Shown in pieces: positions 25,196 through 36,312 of a DNA stretch of 64,000 nt. The position numbers were made by a program, and so were the translations under genes. Each line of letters begins with the position of its first letter. The stretch's first letter is position 1. Source of the stretch: Channallabes apus (lineage: Eukaryota; Chordata; Actinopteri; Siluriformes; Clariidae); the NCBI GenBank assembly GCA_030522415.1, contig CM060124.1, forward strand, positions 23,360,454-23,424,453. The letters are read 5' to 3'. The notes beneath the pieces are model-generated. The model saw nothing but the letters and a program-made list of their open reading frames with translations. It was not told where the DNA came from and ran no database searches.

Positions 25196-25511
25196 CAGTC
25201 AGTGGTGTCAAAAGTATTCACATTCATTACTTGAGTAGAAGTATAGATACTAGGGTTCAAAAATACTTCTTTAGAAGTTGAAGTATCAGCCCAAGCTTTT
25301 TACTTAAGTAAAAGTTTAAAAGTACTGGTTTCAAAACTACTTACACACACACACCTACAACCTACACACACACCTACAACCTACACACACACACACACCT
25401 ACAACCTACACACACACACACCTACAACCTACACACACACACACACACCTACAACCTACACACCCACACACACACACACACACACACCTACAACCTACAC
25501 ACACACACACA

Positions 25512-25545
<34 letters not shown>

Positions 25546-25717
25546 CAACCTACACACACACACACCTACAACCTACACACACACACACACACACACACCT
25601 ACAACCTACACACACACACACACACACACAATACTTGTATATGATTTGGAGGCTACTTCATTCTCACACTAATGAAGCCTTTGAATGAATGGAATAAAAC
25701 TGTAATTAAATGCAGGA

Positions 25718-25765
<48 letters not shown>

Positions 25766-28490
25766 GCGTGTACTGTATGGGGACATCACATTCCAAATGT
25801 TTCAACACTTTCCTAAAATGTGCTTGGTTTGTGTATTTTACACTATGCTCCCTATGTTTCTCTCAAATCTCTTGTTTTAGGGGATTCTGAAGAGAAAAAA
25901 AAAATACATCAGTTACCAGAAAAGCTGTTGCGCCTGACATCACCCATCTCTCCATCTCCAAACCCCCCGGAGGAACTTGTGGTACCTTTATACTGTAGCA
26001 ATAGAGAAAACCAGAATTATGTGCAAAATGTTCTACCCGTGTCTCATCAGGCCATAACACATTTGGGACTTCACATTTCACATGACTTGGGGTGATTGTG
26101 TGTACTGTATGTGTTTAATGTGTGACGCAGCCACCCTCTCATACACAATAGGAGAAATCTGGATATACCAGATAACTGGAGTAAACAGTACTTTTTTTAC
26201 ATGTATCCTCCCTGATGAACTTTTTGCCTTGTCCTATTGTGTAATTTATAAGGACATCATGTTTTTGGTAAATTCAATGTGGTGCAACATTTTTTCCACT
26301 CATTAATGATGGCCTTCATCATGTTCCATGGTACATTTCATGTTTTGGATTCCAAGAAGATGTCAAGAGTTACAATATGAATGATCCCCAGAAAGATTAC
26401 CTGTATTTGAAGTTGATAATAAATTTTTTAAATAAGTTTGAATTTAAATGGTTTATTTTGTGAAGGGTCACATGCTCTATTAAAAATGTGAAACGTGAAA
26501 TGTTACATGCACAGCGAGATTTTTTATTAAATTTTTTTATTTTTTTGTGTGTTAGTTGCTTAATTACAGTTAAGATGGAAAGTGATCAAATGATATATAT
26601 GGGTTTTTATTTTTTGTTACTTTACCAAAAGCTATTACAATTTAATGGAGGAGACTTTTTATAGCCACTATATGTTATACAGTACATACAGTGGTGTGAA
26701 AAACTATTTGCCCCCCTCCTGATTCCTTATTCTTTTGCATGTTTGTCACACAAAATGTTTCTGATCATCAAACACATTTAACTATTAGTCAAAGATAACA
26801 CAAGTAAACACAAAATGCAGTTTTTAAATGAGGGGTTTTATTATTTAGGGAGAAAAAAAATCCAAACCTACATGGCCCTGTGTGAAAAAGTAATTGCCCC
26901 CTGAACCTAATAACTGGTTGGGCCACCCTTAGCAGCAATAACTGCAATCAAGCGTTTGCGATAACTTGCAACGAGTCTTTTACAGCGCTCTGGAGGAATT
27001 TTGGCCCACTTATCTTTGCAGAATTGTTGTAATTCAGCTTTATTTGAGGGTTTTCTAGCATGAACCGCCTTTTTAAGGTCATGCCACAACATCTCAATAG
27101 GATTCAGGTCAGGACTTTGACTAGGCCACTCCAAAGTCTTCATTTTGTTTTTCTTCAGCCATTCAGAGGTGGATTTGCTGGTGTGTTTTGGGTCATTGTC
27201 CTGCTGCAGCACCCAAGATCGCTTCAGCTTGAGTTGATGAACAGATGGCCGGACATTCTCCTTCAGGATTTTTTGGTAGACAGTAGAATTCATGGTTCCA
27301 TCTATCACAGCAAGCCTTCCAGGTCCTGAAGCAGCAAAACAACCCCAGACCATCACACTACCACCACCATATTTTACTGTTGGTATGATGTTCTTTTTCT
27401 GAAATGCTGTGTTACTTTTACGCCAGATGTAACGGGACACGCACCTTCCAAAAAGTTCAACTTTTGTCTCGTCGGTCCACAAGGTATTTTCCCAAAAGTC
27501 TTGGCAATCATTGAGATGTTTTTTAGCAAAATTGAGACGAGCCTTAATGTTCTTTTTGCTTAAAAGTGGTTTGCGCCTTCGAAATCTGCCATGCAGGCCG
27601 TTTTTGCCCAGTCTCTTTCTTATGGTGGAGTCGTGAACACTGACCTTAATTGAGGGAAGTGAGGCCTGCAGTTCTTTAGATGTTGTCCTGGGGTCTTTTG
27701 TGGCCTCTCGGATGAGTCGTCTCTGCGCTCTTGGGGTAATTTTGGTCGGCCGGCCACTCCTGGGAAGGTTCACCACTGTTCCATGTTTTTGCCATTTGTG
27801 GATAATGGCTCTCACTGTGGTTCGCTGGAGTCCCAAAGCTTTAGAAATGGCTTTATAACCTTTACCAGACTGATAGATCTCAATTACTTTTGTTCTCATT
27901 TGTTCCTGAATTTCTTTGGATCTTGGCATGATGTCTAGCTTTTGAGGTGCTTTTGGTCTACTTCTCTGTGTCAGGTAGCTCCTATTTAAGTGATTTCTTG
28001 ATTGAAACAGGTGTGGCAGTAATCAGGCCTGGGGGTGACTACAGAAATTGAACTCAGGTGTGATAAACCACAGTTAAGTTATTTTTTTAACAAGGGGGGC
28101 AATCACTTTTTCACACAAGGCCATGTAGATTTTGAGTTTTTTTTCTCCCTTAATAACGTAAACCTTCATTTAAAAACTGCATTTTGTGTTCAATTATGTT
28201 ATCTTTGACTAATAGTTAACGGTTTTTGATGAGCAGAAACATTTAAGTGTGACAATCATGCAAAAGAATAAGAAATCAGGAAGGGGGCAAATAGTTTTTC
28301 ACACCACTGTAAATAAGAGTATTGCAATTGTCTTTTTGACTAATGAGACTAATGTTGATTTATTTATCGATATTTATTTGCAGATGCATCAGAAGTTGCA
28401 TTAAGCATTTTGGACATATTTTCGTATCAATACAGAAAATTCAGTGATCAGGTTCTGTTTATTACAAACCTAATAAATGATGTCCCATCT

Positions 28491-28525
<35 letters not shown>

Positions 28526-31500
28526 CAAGTAAGGTGATTGGAAAAGTTCATGTGGCGCTGACTGAAGAAGATTTGACTTGGACCATTCCATATTTTAATC
28601 TAAAGGTACCCTATCCTTGGAAATAAATATATACAGCATACAGTATTTTGGGAAAAGAAGAAACAGTTCTGCAGTTCTAGAGAGGATTCTTTGAGCCTCA
28701 AGGGCGTTATGTCTAAACTGTGCCAAGAAAGAAGGACATCAGCAATGACCTCAGAGAAGCAGTTCTTGGAAGCATGAACAATTATATTTTCATCTCCAAA
28801 CAACTTTAAATGTGCCATTATAAAGTGAGAAGGATTGTTTAGAAATGTTGAGACTTTAAGGTCTGTACAGTAGCATAAGGTTTTTTTCTACGAATGTTGC
28901 TTATCTAGGCTGAGTACAGTTTCTCAGCTGATTCAGTAACGTCACTAGGAAAAAGAAAATTGTATGCACTGAAACTTTGGTATTAATGGTTACCTCACCA
29001 GGTTCCTCAGCAGTTTAAGTTGATGGGCTATCAGGAAGTAACTGTGTACGATTCCAAAGCCTTTTGTACCCAAAACCAAAAACGTAGGCTGTTGCGCACA
29101 GGAGCACAGGTACAGTAACACAGTTAGTTGCATTCAATAATGATATTCCTTTCAACCTAGTTTAGTTTGCATTGTTAGTTTGACATTTTTGCTGTGCATT
29201 TTACAGAATGAACTCCTGCCCATGATGTTTCCTGATTTAAATACCTGCAAGGAGGAGCAGCTACAAGAAGAAAAGAGAGCAAAGCCAGACCTCAGCCCTG
29301 TGCTGTGTTTCAAGGCTCCTCATAATGTGTTACATCCAAAAAATGCCCACCCTCTCAGGATCTTTGTAAATACTTACCTTAATTTTTATTTTATCTCTAT
29401 TTAACCAGTGTAAAGGCATTGAATGCATTTTAACACTATTTTAAGCAGTTTTTGAGACAAGCTTGACAATTAAGTCTTTAGTGCCAAAACTGAGCTACTG
29501 TATAGTACAATACTGTACATTTTAACTAATTTTTGCTCATTATTGTGTGAGTTTATCATGTTTACATCTTATGCTTACAGCTTATTATGTCCTTGTTTAC
29601 TTCAGAACCCTGCCCCGGGTGTGTGTGCCTTCAAACCAACCCCTTCATATCTGGAGAGTGACCCAGAGTTCCACCTTTGTCCACTTACAAGACACATCAT
29701 CTGCAGTGATCACGTTGTAGAACATAACAATAGCACTCCAAAGAAGAGTTTAGACAGAGAGGCAAGCAGCTGTAACAGCTTTTACTTGTCTTAATGGAGG
29801 GAGGAAATTGTTTATATTTTGAGTATAAGCCATGTTGGAATACATAATTATTAATGTTAATAATTACTTGGAAATCTATAATAATAATCATCATCATCAT
29901 CATCAGATGTTAGGAAAATTGAAAGATCACTAAATACCAAATAATACACTAGAAAAACTAGCTCAGTCTGTTATGTTTTTCAGCCACATTTCTATGTATA
30001 ATTCAGGTCAAGAGTTTACAGTACAGTATATACTGTAAGTCTACATAGTAATAACAACTTCACACATTTCATGTTCTTTTGGCAGCTCAATATAGTGAAT
30101 TAAATTATAAGAAGTTAATTGAATTCAAATTACCTTGATGTGAATAAAGTAGAAAACTTTACATGCAGTATGCAGGAAGTTAAACTGAACCCCAACTCAA
30201 CAAATAAAGGAGCTCGTGAATGAGATGCAAGCATCGGGTACAAAAATATGTATTAAAAAAAAATACATCATCACTGCAAATACAGTAGGCTTATACTAGG
30301 ACCCCCTACACTACAGTAAGTCCTTCATAACCAGCCAGATTGAATTTTGCAGATGATCTTCAGTCTTATAGAGAGAATGTTGCTGGTCAGGCAAACTAAT
30401 TTTTAACATTATTGGCCATTTTGATCTGTGCCTTAAATTATAATAAAGATTAAATATAAGGCTTTAAAATCACAAGAACACTCCCAGCTTTGAAGTATGG
30501 AATTTTCTCCAGAATGTTTTAGGGTGTAATGTTTGAAACAGGACTATGAGGACATCTCTCTGATGTACCCTGGAAAATAGATCATGTGGATGCTTGAAGC
30601 AAGACATGAACCAAAAAGTTAAAACATGGTCAGAACTAGGTCTTTCAGCAGGGCAGGAAACTCAATGTCCTGACTATAGAATATGTTTGAACTGAAATGA
30701 AAATGTGTATCTGAGCAAGGAAGCCAACCAACCTGACTGTAACTTCTGTCATGACAAATGAGCAAATATTTTTGATTTAACACCCTAAAGGAACCTGAAA
30801 TTTGTGGCGTTGTGGACAGCTCTGTTTGGCTGCATTCATGATGTTAGCTTTTGCATTAAATGAGCTCTGCTTTATTGTATATAATAATCTTTTTAGGTAG
30901 TATATTACTTCATTAAGCATAAAAAAATTAATAAATAAGTATTTTTTTGTGATGCACCCTGCAGGACATTATAAAAGGGACCATGCTTTGGAAGGAGTTT
31001 TCCTGTCTGGATTTAAATACTGTTTCCTTTGTTCCAGCACAAACAAGCAGTCAGAGCCCACGAATGTAAGAGTACACACAAACATACACACACAAGCCAG
31101 CACACACACACTCACACTAAAATTTCTAAAATGTTGAAAATCTGTCTGTGAAAATCAGTGACTTCCAACTTTGCTCCCAACTCTAACCTTAATCGCTTAG
31201 CATGCCTTCATGCCTTTCATTCATAAACTACATGTGCCACTAGTCCAAGAATAAAACAGTTGAAAATGTATTTTACATAATAAACTCCCAGACTGTTCTG
31301 CTGGCTTGTGTAGTTACAGTAGTTAGTGTGCACTATCCTGTGTATATTTTGTCTTGTGTATTTACTGTGTATGTTTTGGGGAAAAACTAAATGGCGTGAC
31401 GTGATTATCAAATGTAAAAATGTTTAACCCTGAGACATACAATCACATTTTCTGCTAAATCATGACTTGAATTTAAGTACGTGTTTATTGTTTCTATATG

Positions 31501-34500
31501 CAGGTGTGATCCTTTCAGTGATTTGCTGCTGCCCCTGGAAGCCCCACCATCAATGAAAGACCTTCCTGAAAACATGAGAGAAGAAATTTCATTTGGAGAG
31601 TAAGCTATAATTAACCCATACTTTTATTACTTTTTACACATTTTGGAGAAATGCATAGCATAAGTTCACATTTTAATTCAGTAAACTATGAGATAATTTT
31701 TAACTATTAAAAGTTAAAATATAAAATCTGTAGCAGAAAAGTTCTAAAATAGATGTGTGATATCATTTAAACCGTCTGGAGCTGTTGAAAAAGCAGTTTA
31801 CATTATTAAAATTTTTTTTATTATATATACACTCACCTAAAGGATTATTAGGAACACCAGACTAATACGGTGTTTGACCCCCTTGCGCCTTCAGAACTGC
31901 CTTATTTCTACGTGGCGTTGATTTAACAAGGTGCTGAAAGCATTATTTAGAAATGTTGGCCCATATTGATAGGATAGCATCTTGCAGTTGATGGAGATTT
32001 GTGGGATGCACATCCAGGGCACGAAGCTCCCGTTCCACCACATCCCAAAGATGCTCTATTGGGTTGAGATCTGGTGACTGTGGGGGTCATTTTAGTCCAG
32101 TGAACTCATTGTCATGTTCAATGTTCAGACTCATCAGACCAGGCAACATTTTTCCAGTCTTCAACTGTCCAGCTCAGTGAGCTCGTGCAAATTGTAGCCA
32201 CTTTTTCCTATTTGTAGTGGAGATGAGTGGTACCCGGTGGGGTCTTCTACTGTTGTAGCCCATCCGCCTCAAGGTTGTACGTGTTGTGGCTTCACAAATG
32301 CTTTACTGCATACCTCGGTTGTAACGAGTGGTTATTTCAGTTAAAGTTGCTCTTCTATCAGCTTGAATCAGTCAGCCCATTCTCCTCTGACCTCGAGCAT
32401 CAACAAGGCATTTTCACCCACAGGACTGCCGCATACTGGATGTTTTTCCCTTTTCACACCATTCTTTGTAAACCCTAGAAATGGTTGTGGGTGAAAATCT
32501 GAGCAGATTGTGAAATACCCAGACCGGTCTGTCTGGCACCAACAACCATGCCGTGCTCAAAATTGCTTATATCACCTTTCTTTCCCATTCTGACATTCAG
32601 TTTGGAGTTCAGGAGATTGTCTTGACCAGGACCACACCCGTAAATGCATTGAAGCAACTGTCATGTGATTGGTTGATTAGATAATTGCATTAATGACTAA
32701 TTGAACAGGTGTTTCTAATAATCCTTTAGGTGAGTGTGTATATATATATATCACAGAGACCTTGAGAAAGTGAGTTTGTACAAAATTTCCACTCACCTAT
32801 CTGAGATCAGAATCTAAAGGGCCTCACAAGGAGGTTGGTACTAGTGACCTTAAGTAGACAGGCTATAAGGTGTAAAAACAGTCAGCACGGTAACTCTGGG
32901 TGAAATATACCCTATTTTTAAGGCATCCAAAATCTAAATTAAACCAGTAATTACATCATTCCCAAGACTACTAGAAATAATTTCATTAATGTTACTTATG
33001 GAGTGGAAATGACACAAATATTGCAAGCCGTAAGTTGCAGTTAAGTCAGTAAGAATTTAGACAGTGACAGAATTTCTGACTCTGTACCACCACAATAAAT
33101 TAACATTAAACATAAACATTTAACACTCAGGGAGTTTTTCCTTGCCACTGTCGCCCTCGGGCTTGTTCATCAGGGACTATCTGAACATTTTTGATTCATA
33201 CACATTCACATTCCATACAAACTTAAATAATTCTTTTGATTGTGTAAAGCTGTTTTGAGACAATGTCAATTGTTAAAAGCGCTATACAAATAAAACTGAA
33301 TTGAATTCAAGACGATTGAAGTATTGAATCTTCAGATTTATTTCAAAGGGAGTATTACATTAACTATTTAACCATTTCAGCCATTTTTTAAAAGACCTTT
33401 ATTTGCTAAGTTCCAAAGTAATTGGAAAGCTAACTGAAACTACTGTATTTGGTTTGTCAGTATACTACAGTACAAGACTACTTTAATCTTTGCTTTTCTC
33501 TCTCTCCTCACATTTCTAACAAACTTTTTTCATGCCACTTATGGTATCATTATCTTGTTCAATTTCTGTATCCAACTTCGTTTACTACATTTTGGTTTGA
33601 TCCTGGGGCTGAAGTACAGTGGACACATTTTTTTTAAATAAAGGCCAGTAATTGGTCTTGTAACACTTTTCTCAGTACTGTCTCTGTGGCCTAAATCCTG
33701 AATGATCAATTTCATAAATGCTGCTTCTTTAGATTATCAAAATGTGACCATATTTTAATCTGAGTCTTAGTATTAGATCAAGTGTGTGACTAGCACATAC
33801 AGGTCCTTCTCAAAAAATTTGCGTATTGTGATAAAGTTCATTATTTTCTGTAATGTACTGATAAACATTAGACTTTCATATATTTTAGATTCATTACACA
33901 CAAACTGAAGTAGTTCAAGCCTTTTATTGTTTTAATATTGATGATTGTGGCATACAGCTCATGAAAACCCAAAATCCCTATCTCAAAAAATTAGCATATT
34001 TCATCCGACCAATAAAAGAAAAGTGTTTTTGATACAAAAAAAGTCAACCTTCAAATAATTATGTTCAGTTCTGCACTCAATACTTGGTCGGGAATCCTTT
34101 TGCAGATTCTTGTGTCTTGTGTCTCTCAACTTTCTCTTCACAATATCTCACAGATTCTCTATGGGGTTCAGGTCAGGAGAGTTGGCAGGCCAATTGAGCA
34201 CAGTAATACCATGGTCAGTAAACCATTTACCAGTGGTTTTGGCACTGTGAGCAGGTGCCAGGTCGTGCTGAAAAATGAAATCTTCATCTCCATAAAGCTT
34301 TTCAGCAGATGGAAGCATGAAGTGCTCCAAAATCTCCTGATAGCTAGCTGTATTGAGCCTGCCCTTGATAAAACACAGTGGACCAACACCAGCAGCTGAC
34401 ATGGCACCCCAGACCATCACTGACTGTGGGTACTTGACACTGGACTTCAGGCATTTTGGCATTTCCCTCTCCCCAGTCTTCCTCCAGACTCTGGCACCTT

Positions 34501-35732
34501 GATTTCCGAATGACATGCAAAATTTGTGACCTGTAGCCCATTTCCTGCACACGCCTGTACACGGTGGCTCTGGATGTTTCTACTCCAGACTCAGTCCACT
34601 GCTTCCGCAGGTCCCCCAAGGTCTGGAATCGGTCCTTCTCCACAATCTTCCTCAGGGCCGGTCACCTCTTCTCGTTGTGCAGCGTTTTCTGCCACACTTT
34701 TTCCTTCCCACAGACTTCCCACTGAGGTGCCTTGATGCAGCACTCTGGGAACAGCCTATTCGTTCAGAAATGTCTTTCTGTGTCTTACCCTCTTGCTTGA
34801 GGGTGTCAATGATGGCCTTCTGGACAGCAGTCAGGTTGGCAGTCTTACCCATGATTGCGGTTTTGAGTAATGAACCAGGCTGGGAGTTTTTAAAAGCCTC
34901 AGGAATCTTTTGCAGGTGTTTAGAGTTAATTAGTTGATTCAGATGATTAGGTTAATAGCTCGTTTAGAGAACCTTTTCATGATATGCTAATTTTTTGAGA
35001 TAGGGATTTTGGGTTTTCATGAGCTGTATGCCACAATCATCAATATTAAAACAATCAAAGGCTTGAACTACTTCAGTTTGTGTGTAATGAATCTAAAATA
35101 TATGAAAGTCTAATGTTTATCAGTACATTACAGAAAATAATGAACTTTATCACAATATGCTAATTTTTTGAGAAGGGCCTGTAGTGATTTTAAAGTTTGC
35201 CTTGATCAAGAATCAGCTAAATTTTTGTTACCTCCCATTCACTTTCACTTTATCAAACTGGAAGTATTTGACTGCCTCCATAGTGATGGATGAGAAAGGA
35301 GTGTATAAAAAAAGATTTTGGGAACTGCAAGCATTAAAAAAAATGCATTTAATGGAGTGTGTTCTCCCAACAGGGCTGAAGGTGTAGGAGTCAGTCTTAA
35401 TCCTGACATGGTTCAAGCTAAGTTTGAGGCCTTTGAAATGTCACTATCTAAAACACTGACAGACGATCCCATTAAGGATGACAGGTAGGTAATTAAATCA
35501 TAGCATGTTTTCTTACAGTTGTAAACTATAGTATGTACTTAAAAAAAATAAAACAACAACAAATGTCAATTACAATTCCATCATTTTTTCTAAAATTATA
35601 TATCTTGTCTGTTTACTTCTTAGAGAAGAAAAGCCAGTGGAATCAAGTTTGAAATCACAAGCCAACAAACTAGGGTCCAAAGTCTTAGCACGGATGAAAC
35701 TCATGAAATCTTTGAGCTGCCATAGACTTTAA
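13488..35732 (+). CDS. cfap221: Cilia- and flagella-associated protein 221 (PCDP1)
   Basis: Component of the central-pair C1d projection of motile cilia; the Chlamydomonas orthologue binds calmodulin, and mouse mutants have ciliary dyskinesia. Exons: 13488-13617, 15654-15754, 16901-16987, 17101-17196, 17360-17460, 17767-17870, 18644-18803, 18977-19094, 19269-19395, 20187-20295, 20468-20555, 20753-20839, 23193-23288, 23600-23693, 25881-25981, 28525-28605, 29002-29109, 29207-29365, 29606-29761, 30965-31065, 31504-31599, 35374-35484, 35624-35732. All phases agree, giving 2520 nt or 839 residues, about the human length. Recognisable blocks are [14 protein letters not shown] (about 48-61), [16 protein letters not shown] (about 120-135), [13 protein letters not shown] (about 176-188), SHRVVR (about 428) and WTIPYFNLK followed by [11 protein letters not shown] (about 552-571). 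Residues 45-260 match the N-terminal region with PapD/ASH-like folds. The intron after 29761 has a GC donor. Start: ATG GAG GTA at 13488, the first in frame. No disabling change was seen. Confidence 0.95.
14338..14868. mobile_element. Tc1-like MITE in CFAP221 intron 1
   Basis: Two inverted arms of about 190 bp face each other: CGGGTATCGAAAGTATTCAG at the left, and CTGAATACTTTCCATACCC at the right. Matching inner sequences include TTTGTTATATTGCAGCCATT and GACATTTTTTTCAGATTTATT. The transposase middle is deleted to about 100 bp. A TA precedes the left end. This is a miniature derivative of a common fish Tc1-like family. Confidence 0.8.
14884..14952. repeat. (TA)n microsatellite
   Basis: About 34 TA units immediately beside the Tc1-like MITE. 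TA runs are both natural targets and products of Tc1-type insertion. Confidence 0.95.
15907..16206 (+). mobile_element. tRNA-derived SINE, plus strand
   Basis: Head GGCGCGGTGGTGTAGTGG, B box GGTTCGATTCC at 15965-15975, body CATGGAGTTTGCATGTTCTCC, tail ending GAAAATGAATGAATG. It lies in intron 2 of CFAP221, 150 bp after exon 2. It is a full-length sister of the copy at 11911-12241 in opposite orientation. Confidence 0.9.
18003..18478 (-). pseudogene. Tc1-like element, 5'-truncated, CFAP221 intron 6
   Basis: Starts with the terminal block TACACTGCCCAGCCAAGAAAA and continues with the antisense of a Tc1-like transposase C-terminal half (AATGGGGTTAAGGTCTGG is the antisense of a SPDLNPI-type motif at about 18219). 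It includes many small indels and lacks the other end. Not coding. Confidence 0.7.
20886..22852 (+). mobile_element. Degenerate Tc1-like transposon, CFAP221 intron 12
   Basis: The right end (TTTATGGACCTGACTG) and the left end (CAGATCTGTAAGTACTTGG) are inverted and decayed. The plus strand at 22390-22680 reads as the DDE core: [11 protein letters not shown], then [13 protein letters not shown] and QIGNDTN in place of the usual QxDNDP. The catalytic residues are altered and the frame is broken. A LINE fragment is nested at 21138-21590. Sequence at 21680-21990 belongs to the 5' half of the same family. Confidence 0.7.
21138..21590 (+). pseudogene. LINE reverse-transcriptase C-terminus, nested
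   Basis: Encodes [20 protein letters not shown], then [24 protein letters not shown] sequence and [15 protein letters not shown]. This is a C-terminal region found in RTE-like endonuclease/reverse-transcriptase proteins of vertebrates. One stop lies near 21306. It is 5'-truncated and sits inside the Tc1-like element at 20886-22852. Confidence 0.7.
24200..24350. repeat. 'acttgagtaaaagta'-type interspersed repeat, copy 1
   Basis: GCAAAGTACACACATCCTTTG followed by CTTGAGTAAAAATAGAGATAC and TACTCAAGTGAAAGGAGAAG. A similar unit occurs at 25196-25350 on the other side of the CA satellite. Such sequences are common nonautonomous fish repeats (hAT-like in my recollection); no termini were defined. 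Confidence 0.5.
24531..25633. repeat. CA / CTACAACCTA / CTACAGTA compound satellite
   Basis: Roughly 1.1 kb of (CA)n blocks punctuated by CCTACAACCTACACAC and CCTACAGTACACAC units, interrupted once at 25196-25350 by a dispersed repeat. A block from about 24770 recurs about 208 bp later (from about 24978), which shows higher-order duplication. It lies in intron 14 of CFAP221. The 278-residue and similar open frames here are low-complexity Thr-His or Cys-Val repeats and are not genes. Confidence 0.95.
25196..25350. repeat. 'acttgagtaaaagta'-type interspersed repeat, copy 2
   Basis: CAGTGGTGTCAAAAGTATTC then TTACTTGAGTAGAAGTATAG and TTTTTACTTAAGTAAAAGTTT. It splits the CA satellite in two, so it inserted into it, or the satellite grew around it. 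Confidence 0.55.
25718..25762. repeat. (GT)n microsatellite
   Basis: About 22 GT units, 120 bp upstream of CFAP221 exon 15. Confidence 0.95.
26689..28309 (-). mobile_element. Complete Tc1-like transposon, CFAP221 intron 15
   Basis: Terminal repeats CAGTGGTGTGAAAAACTATT and its inverse, each beside TA (26687-26688 and 28310-28311), bound 1621 bp. The arms are about 200 bp and nearly identical, with only a few mismatches. The minus strand encodes a full-length transposase. A second copy lies at 56384-58009. Confidence 0.95.
26907..27929 (-). CDS. Tc1-like transposase, apparently intact
   Basis: 340 residues, the usual Tc1 length. An N-terminal paired-like region has two helix-turn-helix parts (about 1-50 and 70-125) joined by an AT-hook-like GRPTK at 59-63. 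The DDE catalytic core shows D153 ([11 protein letters not shown]), D244 ([10 protein letters not shown]) and E279 ([10 protein letters not shown]), which gives DD34E spacing, and a Gly-rich [11 protein letters not shown] at 188-198. It starts [11 protein letters not shown]. No stop or frameshift. It lies antisense in a CFAP221 intron. Whether it is active cannot be judged from one copy, but no catalytic residue is missing, unlike copy 2. Confidence 0.92.
   Translation of the reverse strand: MPRSKEIQEQMRTKVIEIYQSGKGYKAISKALGLQRTTVRAIIHKWQKHGTVVNLPRSGRPTKITPRAQRRLIREATKDPRTTSKELQASLPSIKVSVHDSTIRKRLGKNGLHGRFRRRKPLLSKKNIKARLNFAKKHLNDCQDFWENTLWTDETKVELFGRCVSRYIWRKSNTAFQKKNIIPTVKYGGGSVMVWGCFAASGPGRLAVIDGTMNSTVYQKILKENVRPSVHQLKLKRSWVLQQDNDPKHTSKSTSEWLKKNKMKTLEWPSQSPDLNPIEMLWHDLKKAVHARKPSNKAELQQFCKDKWAKIPPERCKRLVASYRKRLIAVIAAKGGPTSY
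31830..32736 (-). pseudogene. Tc1-like element with ends, disrupted, CFAP221 intron 21
   Basis: Inverted ends CACTCACCTAAAGGATTATT and AATAATCCTTTAGGTGAGTG are set in TATA runs. On the minus strand the N-terminus is readable ([20 protein letters not shown] at about 32590), but the rest is shortened and frameshifted. At 907 bp it is shorter than a complete element. Confidence 0.8.
33120..33309 (+). mobile_element. L2-type LINE 3' UTR fragment
   Basis: GGGAGTTTTTCCTTGCCACTG runs to AAAGCGCTATACAAATAAAACTG and a TTGAATT tail. This is the same 3' UTR as the L2 copies at 36886 and 51628, inverted, and it is older by visible mismatch. Confidence 0.85.
33800..35181 (-). mobile_element. Tc1-like transposon with long inverted repeats
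   Basis: Ends CAGGTCCTTCTCAAAAAATT and AATTTTTTGAGAAGGGCCTG, flanked by TA (33798-33799 and 35182-35183). The inverted arms run about 210 bp, with an inner repeat of the end motif (TCTCAAAAAATTAGCATA), as in IR/DR-type Tc1 elements. The transposase within is dead. It lies in intron 21 of CFAP221. Confidence 0.92.
34148..34852 (-). pseudogene. Disrupted Tc1-like transposase
   Basis: The frame opens [20 protein letters not shown] at 34852 and continues through a paired-type DNA-binding region. It then shifts frame near 34645 and again near 34550. The segment that should carry the first catalytic Asp (SDESKF-type) is missing between MGYRS and HKFCMSFGN. The second Asp (FQHDLAPAH) and the Glu (PDLNPIENL) remain. 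Two frameshifts and a deleted catalytic residue make it inactive. Confidence 0.85.
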
Positions 35733-36312
35733 TCTGCCATAGACATACAGACATCATTCTTACCAATTATAGCTTATTTCTGCGTAGTATAATTTGTGTT
35801 AACACTTAATCAAGTGATCAAATAAAAACCTATTTTATGTATTAAATGCTCAAATAAAAATATTTTGTTGGAGCCATTTGTGTTTAGTTTAAATTAATAC
35901 AAACTGCAGCAGGGAAATGGGATTATTATACTGTATATTCTACCAAATCTTACAAAAATCTATAGCTAAAATAAGATGATAAGAGGACAGACCATGGAAA
36001 CAAAGCTGTGATTAGCAAAGATATACATACACGGTAAGGAATGAATTAACATTGTTGTGGTTAAAATAAGAACTAAAACAGCAACAGTAATAATAATAAT
36101 AATAATAATAATAATGCTTAAAAGAAACTTTACATAGATTGTACAAATCTCTGGAACTGTACTGGCCATATGAACATTATTTTCCTAAAATTATTTTCCT
36201 CAGTGTGGCGTCATGCTGCATTTGTAATGTCTTGCACTTAAGAATTTGCGAATTTTATTAATTTTGTTTCCTATTGTGCCATATTTATCATGTGAATTTT
36301 GCTCATAAAGAT
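35733..36312. other. 3' flank of CFAP221 with poly(A) signals
   Basis: AATAAA at 35821 and 35853 fit the CFAP221 mRNA 3' end, 89-121 bp after the stop. An (AAT)n microsatellite lies at 36087-36114. Nothing else was recognised. Confidence 0.6.

Noticed and set aside
24402..25238. 278-codon and overlapping long open frames (Thr-His repeats, Cys-Val repeats)
   Set aside because: They are translations of the CA satellite. Dinucleotide repeats give open frames on both strands, with no start context or domain.
24531..25633. Regularly spaced repeats suggesting a CRISPR-like array
   Set aside because: Spacers are themselves CA repeats of variable length, and the window is eukaryotic.
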